Shown here one piece after another: positions 56,155-64,000 of a DNA stretch of 64,000 bases. The DNA is taken from assembly GCA_006538405.1 (NCBI GenBank), contig BJKQ01000015.1:992001-1056000 (forward strand). Reading direction: 5' to 3'. How positions within the stretch are numbered: position 1 is the stretch's first letter; every line of letters begins with the position of its first letter. The position numbers and the translations under genes are program-made. Under the pieces are notes generated by a model that had not been told where the DNA came from, searched no databases, and was given only the letters and a program-made list of their open reading frames with translations. Source of the stretch: Hansfordia pulvinata (Eukaryota > Ascomycota > Sordariomycetes > Xylariales).

Positions 56155-58285
56155 ATGGAGCTCCTTTCGATAAGCGAGCTCAACACCGTTGCCGCGGTTC
56201 TCGGTGCGTCTTTAATTGTTCTGCGCTCGACTCTTGGCCTTTCCCTGGATTTGATTTCAGTCTTTGCCTAGACTCGAGAATCTGATGGCTTTATTTCGTG
56301 GAAAACACATGCTAATGATGGCACCACAGGCGCCTTCACATTTCTCTTTGGCATATTCTCGGCCATCGTCAAGCATCGCTGGTTTCTAGGCGAAGCGTGT
56401 AAGTCCCTCTTTCTCTCCTGCCCCGAGTCTGTCTTTGGCTCCGCGAACTCAAGGACTGAAGCTAATGATTTCTGTTCCCCTTCGGCAGTGCCCGCCCTCC
56501 TAGTTGGCATCGTTCTGGGCCCCGTGGCAGCGAGACTGCTCGACTCGACTCGATGGGGCCCGGGCTCCCTGGATGACCAGCAGAAGAGCGCCGTGACGCT
56601 GGGATTGATGCGCGTTATGATCACGACGCAGCTCGTGGGCGCTGGGTACCAGGTAAGCGAACCGACCGGTTCTCTCTGCCGAGCGAAAGGTATCTTTCCA
56701 GAGAGCTGACCTCACAACCTTCCACCCTTTCCGTCAACAGCTCCCGGCGAGGTTCGCCTGGAATAAAGTCCGCAGCCTGCTGGTGTGCCTCTTTCCCGTG
56801 ATGACGGTCATGTGGCTGTCGACGACGTGCTTCGTGCTGGCGGCGATATCCGCGGGCTTATCGCTGCCGTCGGCGCTGGTGGTGGCGGCCTGCGTGACGC
56901 CGACGGACCCCATCCTCTCGCAGGCCGTGGCCAAGGGCCCCTTCGCCGACAAGTACATCGCCCGCCCCCTGCGCGAGATCATGTCGGCCGAGGCCGGGGC
57001 CAACGACGGCTTCGCCTCCCCATGCTCATGCTGGCCGTCTACCTCATGCGCCACAGCGAGCTGGGCCCGGGCCACGTCCGGCCCCAGCGCTACCCGGGCA
57101 CCGAGGAGGCCGTCGGCCGGCTGGGGGGCGGGCCCGGCGTCGCCGTGCGCGACTGGTTCGTCGAGACCTGGTGCTACACCATGCTGCTGGCCATCGTGTA
57201 CGGCGTCGTCGTCGGGTCGCTCGTGCGCGTCGTCGTCAGCTACTGCCTCAGGCGCAAGTGGATCGACACCGAGAGCTATCTGTTGTTTCCCAGCGCTCTT
57301 GCCGTAAGTCTTGCTTCTCCGTCGTGACATGTTGTGATATAGTCAACTTGAGAGTGATGAGACGAAGAGTCTAGACGAATAACTGACAATCGACCACGAC
57401 AGCTCTTCACCACCGGCACCGTCGGAACCATCGGGTCAAGCGACATCCTGGCGTCCTTCGTGGCCGGGATGGCCCTCAACTGGGACGGCGAGTACCTGCG
57501 CGAGTCGGAGGCGCGCCACGACGAGGTCAACTCGTCCATCGACGTGCTGCTCAACCTCTACGGCTTCATGTACATCGGCGCCGTCATGCCCTGGAGCCAG
57601 TTCCACGACCCGGCGGGCACGGGCGTGACGCTGCCGCGGCTCCTGGCGCTGGGGGCTCTCGTGCTGCTGTTCAGGCGGATCCCCTGCCTGTTGATGTTCT
57701 ACAAGACGATGCCGTCCTGCGTTGCCAACTGGAAGGAGGCGCTGCTGATGGGTTATGTGAGTTGTTCGAAGGCCTCTCCAGACTTAAAAGCCTGCCTGCC
57801 TGCTGACCTGCGAACTCTGCATCAACAAAAGTTCGGCCCCATCGGCGCCGGCGCCATATTCTACGCCGAGACGGCCAAGCACCTGTACCCCCTCCCCGCG
57901 GACGCGGACCCGGGCGAGACGAGGCTGCTGGACGCGCTGACGCCGGCCGTCTACTTCCTCACGCTGTGCAGCATTGTCGTGCACGGGGCGTCCGTCCCGG
58001 CCCTGAACCTGCTCTGCGAGCGGCGCGGCGTCGAGCCCGTCAAGGGGACGCGGTGCAGCGCGACCGCCGCAGCCTGCGCAGCCCGCTGCCGCCCAACGCG
58101 GACGAGGCCTTCGCCGACCGCGGGCGCATCATCGCCTACAACCGCTTCAGCCGGCCCCCGCCGCCGCCGAGGACAGCTGCGCCGCCGTCGACTTGGCGGG
58201 GCAGGCTTGGCTGGACGACTTGACCCTGCGGAAGCTCGAGACTGCCGCGTCGCGCGACGGCGGCGGCGGAGGCGGCCGCGTCTAA
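56155..58285 (+). CDS. Na+(K+)/H+ antiporter, Nha1/Sod2 type (three apparent frameshifts)
   Basis: Plasma-membrane exporter of Na+, Li+ or K+ in exchange for H+, for salt and pH homeostasis. Six exons: 56155-56203, 56330-56398, 56489-56652, 56741-57303, 57403-57756, 57832-58285; 551 residues with three missing bases counted. CPA-family marks: VGIVLGPVAARLL, CVTPTDPILSQAV, SAEAGANDG with the conserved Asn-Asp ion site, DILASFVAGMALNWDG, and FGPIGAGAIFY. The frame slips at C4 57018-57021, G4 58044-58047 and C5 58155-58159; with these counted, the tail reads on to the stop at 58283-58285. About 12 helices are expected. The cytosolic tail is short compared with yeast Nha1, closer to S. pombe Sod2. 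The MELLSISELN start precedes helix 1. The three slips could mean a pseudogene, but all introns and ion-site residues are intact. Confidence 0.9.
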
Positions 58286-59036
58286 GGGTGGCTGTACGAT
58301 AGCTCGTTTTCTCTCTTCCTCAATACTAAACGGCACATGCTACTGGGTTGGGGTTAGCAGCTGGCTCGGGTGGTCGTTTGACAGCTACTTTGGGCCGGTT
58401 TAGCCCAGAAATAGCAGCCGTAGGACGACTAACTTGGAGATTTATAGATATGAGCCGCCACCCGTGGTCTGACTAAGTGGGCTTGTCGGCGGCGAAAAGA
58501 CAATTCGGCTATGCCATGCGTGGTAACTTACCTAGGTAGTCATAGCCAACTAACTAGCCTTGGAAAAGCAAGGCTGTCGAAGCGAAGAGTTTATTCTCAG
58601 CGTAGCGGCGATCACTCTTCAGACAGCGGTCGAGGCTGACTGACACATGAAGGATTCGTTTCGGTTCTCAGTGCTTCAAAGTCGCACTCGTTGAGCCGGC
58701 AGATCGTCGAGGGTCACATCGACATCGGCAAGCGCTCTCTGTCTTATCTGTGCCATCAAAGGAACCCGGCGCTCCCTGAGCTGAAGCCTTACACGATCAC
58801 GACGAGCATCACGGCACAGCAAATGAGACTGATGTCCTCTTCTGTCACCAGCTAGTTCACGCCACAAAGTCCAGCATGTCTTCGAGTGTTTCCATAGACA
58901 ATTCAAGTTGGTGTATTATGAAGTCGGTGCATCACAATCGTCCAAGCACTACAATAGTAAAGTGATCTCTGCTTGCAGTAGAAGAAGCGACTTCTGTCAA
59001 CAGGCCCGCGCTACCTTGGCCTTGTCTCGGACGGGA
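58286..59036. terminator. Convergent 3' flanks, antiporter (+) and kinase-like gene (-)
   Basis: 0.75 kb between two converging stop codons. No gene is seen. Confidence 0.4.
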
Positions 59037-60368
59037 CTAAAAAAAAGGACCGTTGCCGCCAATGATGTCGTCAAGCTGGACCTTCTGAGCGAGCTCGTGG
59101 GCCTTGTCGGCGTCGATCCGCCTGTCCTCGCGCCGCAGCAGCGCCTCGAGCAGGGTGAGCAGGCGGTCCGGTATCTCCTTCTTGGACTGGGGCCACCCCT
59201 GGATCATCTCCTTGCGCGCGTTCTCGTCGTCCTCCTTCAGGAACTCGTCCTGCCACGGCAGCATGACGACCCACTGCGTCTTCTTGTTCTCGGGCAGGTT
59301 GGACCTGGCGACGTCGACCGGCGCCCGCTGGAAGATCATCAGGTACAGGTCGATGCCGGCGGCCCAGACGTCGAGCGGCTGGCCCTCGATGCGCTGGCCG
59401 TCGACGCGCTCGACGGCCTCGGGCGCCCTCCACACCGACGGGACGCGCAGCTCGCCCGACGTCGGCGCCGACGAGTCGCCGCCCAGGGCCCAGTCGATGA
59501 AGAGCAGGCGCGTCTCCTCGCCGTGGATCCGCGTGAACTCCCCAAACTCCCTGCGCAGCAGGACGTTGTTGGTCGTCAGGTCGCCGTGGTAGAAGCCGGC
59601 GGCGTGGACGGCGCGCAGCGCGGCGAAGAACTCGCGGATGACGGCCAGCCGGCCCTCCCTGCTGACGAGCTGCTCCCACTGCCCCCTGTCGAACATACCC
59701 TGCAGCGGCCCTCCCGCCGCGAGCTCCGCGAAGAGCAGCGCCGGCACGTCGGCCTTGGTCAGCCGCGGCGGCGCGGGCTCCAGGAAGCCGGCCAGCGGCA
59801 CGTCGCCGCTGGCAAGCAGCGTGGGCGCCACCGTCGGCAGCTCGGCCGCGACCCTCCTGGTCGTCTCGGCCTCCGCCTCGCACACCCTCCGGTTCTCGTC
59901 CAGCTCCTCGCCCGCCGGCGGCCAGCAGATCTTGAGCGCGCCCGTCCGCTCCGACCCGCTCTTCCGGTCCTCGTACCCCGTCTGGAAGAGCTTGGCCGAC
60001 CCGCCCTCCGCGTTGCCCCCGTCCGCGCCGCTGCCGGGTATCGGCTTGATGCGGGAGAGTCTGTACGAGCCGAGCTTCAGCTTCGTCGTGGGTTTGAACT
60101 TGGCGAGGCGTCAGCGACCTGGGCATCCCACACGCTGCCCCATAATGGTCGGGGAGAGCATGCTGCCCCATCATGGCCGGGGAGAGGGGGAGAAGGGGGG
60201 ACTCACGTTGATCTGCGCGCCTGTGGACTTTTTCAGAGACGGCAGTATGCGCGGCGCCAGCATCGCCGACGGCATCGCAAGCAGCGGCGTCGCCAGGACG
60301 GCGACGGCGCAGGCGAATAGCATCTCTCTACAGCCGCTGCCGGCCGTCTCCCTCGTAGTGAGCCACAT
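59037..60368 (-). CDS. Protein-kinase-like fungal protein
   Basis: Kinase-fold protein of 407 residues; substrate unknown. Exons 60368-60207 and 60098-59037; donor GTGAGT, acceptor CCAAG. Exon 1 has a hydrophobic stretch (MLFACAVAVLATPLLAMPSA) that could be a signal anchor or organelle-directing segment. In exon 2, TGALKICW supplies the beta-3 Lys, the Glu-rich ENRRVCEAEAETTRRV is the likely C-helix, FYHGDLTTNNVLL is the catalytic loop (HGD with the Asn), and LLFIDWALGG replaces DFG with DWA. SVWRAPEAVE resembles the APE motif and LDVWAAGIDLYLMIF the helix-F region, so the fold is closer to eukaryotic protein kinases than to APH. All key catalytic residues are present, so it may be active. 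The glycine loop is not obvious. Start at 60368 is the first ATG of the exon. Confidence 0.78.
60134..60186. repeat. Tandem duplication inside the kinase-like gene intron
   Basis: Two 25-bp copies, beginning at 60134 and 60162, differ at two positions (A/C and T/C). Both lie inside the intron 60206-60099, which is thereby lengthened to 108 bp. Confidence 0.8.
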
Positions 60369-62460
60369 GTTGAGGTCGGGCTGGTCCGGTGTGGCAGCAG
60401 AGTGACTATTCCTCCTTCCAGTCCCCAAACATTGGCCAAAGGAGTGAAGATGGTAGGTCGATCAGGGCAGCAGTCCGGCCTCAAAGATACATGGACTTTT
60501 CCTCCAGGTATTTGTATACCACGCCCGGGTACCGCTTTCTCCGGCTGGCCATCCCGCACACTCGAGACGGCACTGCCCACGTGAAGACAGAGGAGAGCCT
60601 CCCCGTGGATTCTGGAGCACCAGGCCACTGAGGCAAAGTGCCAGGCGTCGCCGCCTTGTGCCACGAGAGGCTATGCGTTTTGCCCTCGGGGCACCCCACG
60701 TATGGGTGGCGTGGGTGGGTGAGCGAGGTCAAAAAGGCGCAGCCATTAGCTTTAGGTCGTTCCCCACGGGCTGGATGATCGGCTGCTTCCGCGTCGCGCC
60801 CAATGATTACTGCATGGGGCACCGGCTCCATCGCAGCCATGGTCACCTTTACCAATGGGAGGCAATGCGTTCTTGATGGTTAGTCGAAACTGCTTTCCCT
60901 TCGGCTGTATGACGAATGTCAAGGCTGTCTTGAGACCATCGTCCCAAGTCGTCCACAGGCCGTCGAATCACAACCTCAAATCCGCTCCGGCTGCGCCCAC
61001 GCCACTTGCTTGCAGACAGGCCAACGTATGTAAGCTCTGAGTAATAGCCTGGGCATAGCCAAGAGGGTTACGGCTTAGTGGCTGCCTGGGTGCGCCTACA
61101 CCAACCGCCTCCTCATTCCTGCGCCGCTCCAGGTACCTCCCTACCTACGCAGCTAAGGGATGTACGTACTGAGAAAGTTGATGATATGAGTCCCAAGATT
61201 GAGTCTACGAGTTGATTCCCTGTCACGCAGTGCCTCTATGCCCCATCTGCCTTCAACACTGTCAGTTTGTAGGGTGACGCACTTCTAGTCATACGGATTT
61301 CTGAGGTCTTTTGGGAACCGTGCCACTGGGTAGGTATGGATAGGGTAGAATAACAAACTGAGGGATCCTTTCAAGTCCAGACGCAAGTGGCGCTTCTTGT
61401 GGTGTGAGCCTCGCGCAGGCCTATTAATAAAAGCGTTCGCCACCAGCCACACCAGCCGCTCCTCTGCCGTGCGTGCAATCAGCAAGCGCTTCGCGTATAC
61501 TAGCAAACTGCCAAGCTTGATAATGACCTCGACAAAGCCTATATGGCATGATATACGACCGTCTGAGGGTCGGTGAGCCCGAAAGATGGCCGACCACTCG
61601 GCTTTCGTAGTGGACAGCCCCCCCGCGATGCGCCATTACCGCGAAGCCGTGAGACCGGGGGCAGCGGGCGTCGCCGTCTCGCCTCGCTACCCACGTAGCT
61701 CCGCAACCTGGGCGGCGGGTTCCGATTCCCGCTTGCGTGCCCACTGAAGTTTTTTTTTATTTCTCACTCTTTTCCCCTGGTCCCGGTACTGTACCCCAAG
61801 CATGATGTCTTTGGTTCGATTTCCAAGAATCCGCGTTGGTGCGCAGAGCCAAGCGATCTCGGCCGCCGGCACCACTCTACCCGTAGAAAAGATGAAGCTT
61901 CTGTGGTGCCGGCAACTCGAATGACGACCGCCACCCACCCCCCCGTGTCAGTCGGGGTCCTTCCTTTGAAGAAAACTCCTGCCGTTTCTTTGACTTTGTC
62001 GGTGCTCGGTCAGACACCGCGGGGCAGTATAAGCGAGCGCACAGGGGTACGGTATGTTCGCCAAAAATTGATGTCCCCAGCCCAGACGACCTCGCCAACA
62101 CGGGGTCATGTCCGACAAATTTGATCTTTTTCGCCGCCTGGCGAGTGGGGCACCGGGGGCAGGTCAGCCAGCCGAGGGGCCACGCGAAGAGAGCATTCGA
62201 CGGGCGGTGTCCAGTTGCAAGACTTGACGGCGACGGCAGAAACTCTCTCACTCGCGTAGTCCTTGCAAGGGTCTTGCCGGGCAGCAGTCACGGAGAGTTC
62301 GCACTCGTATGACGGCCCTCACCTGAAACGAGCCGAGTTGGCGGCCGAGGGGCAAACTCTCGAGATCCTCGCCTGGCACTCGTAGGCAGATGGAGAGCCG
62401 TTCACACGCCTGTCGATTCGTGGACCGCGAAACGTTGCGTCGGAACCCGGGCCACAGTCT
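60369..62460. other. Intergenic, no gene seen
   Basis: Upstream region of the kinase-like gene followed by DNA without convincing frames. Two tRNA-like strings, near 61711 and 61813, were tested and rejected. Confidence 0.5.
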
Positions 62461-62940
62461 CGTCTCTCCACGCCTCAGCATGAGCGAGCCCGCAACGCAC
62501 AGACGACCACCAACGAGGAGGCCCATCAACGAACCATTGCCGACCAGGCCAAACAAATCCACGATCTCCACGAGAAGTTGACGAACTTTGAGAACATCAT
62601 TTAGAAGGTTATCGATCATGGTAAGCGATCCCCTGACGATGACCGTGGAGGAGGACCGCCGAGTGATGACGAAGAGGACAGTAGCGGGTAAAGATAAGAC
62701 CTATATAAAAGATCAATTAGCGGACTACACGGGCTCGGGCTCACCTAGCGATGACAGATATCGCTATAGAGTGACTCTAGCGGGAGCACACCGCACTCGA
62801 GAACCGAGTCAAAATGCTGGTGAAGCGCTTCGAGCAGGTGGGCACTGGAGCCGCCGTCACGATTACTCTGGTTATCGCACTTTACGAATCGAAGTGGGTT
62901 GACCGCGCAATTCGCGAGCCGGTGCAGCCGAAACTCACTG
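62460..62940 (+). pseudogene. Broken coiled-coil frame, possible retrotransposon gag relic
   Basis: From about 62478 the plus strand reads a hydrophilic helical peptide (for example RTIADQAKQIHDLHEKL) that ends in TAG, continues in the same frame as VIDHGKRSPDDDRGG and SDDEEDSSG, then meets TAA. Shifted frames further on give LENRVKMLVKRFEQ. This looks like a decayed coding region with a coiled coil and an acidic hinge, as in LTR-retrotransposon gag proteins. The in-frame stops could come from CAG and CAA by C-to-T change, the RIP pattern. No zinc knuckle or reverse transcriptase is seen, so the origin is only inferred. Confidence 0.35.
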
Positions 62941-63953
62941 CTGTCCCGTCTCTAAACGCCTCTTGTATTCGCCGCCCGCGCAAACCGGCGTTGAGTTTCT
63001 CCTGTCCCGGGGTTCTGTCAATGGATGAGCTCCCTCCCGCTGCACAAGTTTGTCATGGCCTACAAAACGATCTAACCGACCGTCGCGAGCTGCGGTCTAA
63101 CGCCCTTGCCGCCCATCTAATTCGAAGCGCGCTCCTCCGCGGCCTGGCGGGGCGGCCTGGCGGGCAACCAGCAGAGAGATGCTCACAGCCCGCCACCCAA
63201 AACAAACAGCAGAGAAACCCGACAAACATGGCCGTTGACTTGTTGCAGTTCCTCAGGTCAGAAGTCCCGGTTCACAAGGCCCACGCGCTTGTCCGAGGCG
63301 GCCGCTTAAGCAGAGGCGGCGAGGTCCCCAAGCACACGCCGAGAGAGCACCGGGCCTCGCAAAGGCCGCAGCGCGACAGCAACCACAGCGGCTACCTTCT
63401 GCAGAGCGCGTCGTCATGCAGCATCCGTACAGGGGCTCTGAGACCAGAGGGGTGAGCGGCCGTGTCAGCAGTCGCACACACAGGTTTGTCTGCCTGGCCA
63501 CAGCACCGGAGACAGACGTCATGATCAGCCAGCGGCTCGTCCGTGGCCAGTCCTCGAGCCCAGAGACCCGGGGGTCGGGGACAAGGCTGAGCGCGCACCC
63601 GTGTCCTCGCTGTGGCCCGGCATCCTGGAGGTGACCTGGGCGTGACGCCCGCGTCTGGGTCTTGGTCGTTGCGGGGCCTGGACATGTCTTGGGGGAGGAA
63701 AGACGCATGTCTCGTATCGCGGGGTCGTGCGATCGAGAGACAGCAGGCCCACGGGAAGTAGCGAATAGTAGAAAGGGGGCAGGCCAGCCCTCATCTATGG
63801 CTTGGTAGAAACGAGAACACTGGTTTTTCTGGGCGGGACTGGGAAGAAACCCGTCTCGGAGCAGAGTTTGCTCATCAGCCCCTTCCCTCCCTGCCCTACT
63901 TCAGCTCCCGGTCACGCGGTGATGACGGATTGTGACTCCAACTCCACCAGGTC
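62941..63953. other. Possible LTR or other repeat flank, no gene seen
   Basis: No gene is recognised. If the primer-binding-site sequence at 63954 is real, part of this stretch would be a 5' LTR. Its left end cannot be placed without a second copy. Confidence 0.3.
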
Positions 63954-63965
63954 TGGTATCAGAGC
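63954..63965 (+). other. Primer-binding-site-like sequence for initiator Met-tRNA
   Basis: TGGTATCAGAGC is the complement of the 3' end of eukaryotic initiator Met-tRNA and the common minus-strand priming site directly after a 5' LTR. It lies 47 bp before the window ends, so the body of any element would be outside. The match covers 12 bases and then diverges. Confidence 0.45.
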
Positions 63966-64000
63966 CGATAGACGTGAAACTCTGGCTGGTTGTTCTGTCT

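Noticed and set aside
58908..60320. 470-codon frame opposite the kinase-like gene
   Set aside because: Sense strand has HGDLTTNN and other kinase motifs; this frame is a compositional shadow.
61680..61745. tRNA-like T arm with a 5-bp GCGGG/CCCGC stem
   Set aside because: The loop is eight bases, and no complementary acceptor stem or D arm lies upstream.
61805..61830. B-box-like GGTTCGATTTCC string
   Set aside because: The flanking bases do not pair as a T stem and no A box is present.

Overview
The window is nuclear DNA of a filamentous ascomycete (Pezizomycotina, most likely a Sordariomycete). Genes are split by short introns of about 50-120 bp with GTRAGT-type donors, coding third positions are strongly G/C, genes lie singly on both strands, and families such as a highly reducing polyketide synthase, a SAT4/rhodopsin-type membrane protein and Cfd1 are present. 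I support 17 protein-coding genes and no RNA gene, CRISPR array or intact transposon.

Layout. 1.2-10.0 kb: mitochondrial-type aldehyde dehydrogenase (-), succinate-semialdehyde-type dehydrogenase (-), short-chain dehydrogenase (+), HTD2-like hot-dog 3-hydroxyacyl dehydratase (-). 10.9-19.6 kb: an 11-exon reducing polyketide synthase (-) with KS-AT-DH-MT-ER-KR-ACP order. 21.8-26.2 kb: SAT4/rhodopsin-type integral membrane protein (-) and BAHD acyltransferase (+). These seven genes are a plausible small secondary-metabolite neighbourhood, with carrier-bound chain building by the PKS and possible O-acylation by the BAHD enzyme. No cluster regulator, P450 or trans-enoyl reductase is in view. 26.2-31.0 kb is gene-poor. 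31.0-38.9 kb: four-TM SUR7/PalI-like protein (-), a large disordered protein with aftiphilin-like W/F motifs (-), and Cfd1 (+). 42.2-46.0 kb: S-adenosylmethionine decarboxylase (+) and a secreted GH128 glucanase (+). 47.5-53.5 kb: a four-TM protein with a long low-complexity tail (+), a small secreted repeat protein (-), and a kinase-fold (APH-like) protein interrupted by acidic tandem repeats (+). 56.2-60.4 kb: an Nha1-type Na+/H+ antiporter (+) and a kinase-like protein (-). 60.4-64.0 kb has no gene but holds a decayed gag-like fragment and, at the very edge, a retrotransposon primer-binding-site sequence.

One pattern affects the whole annotation. Six otherwise well-conserved genes (SSADH, HTD2-like, PKS, BAHD, the four-TM tail protein, the antiporter) carry ten apparent frameshifts. 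Each is explained by loss of exactly one base in a run of 4-6 G or C, and with those ten bases counted every exon set closes in frame. This looks like homopolymer under-calling in the assembly rather than ten mutations, so these genes are annotated as probably functional. Exon boundaries were derived by reading splice sites and phases by hand.
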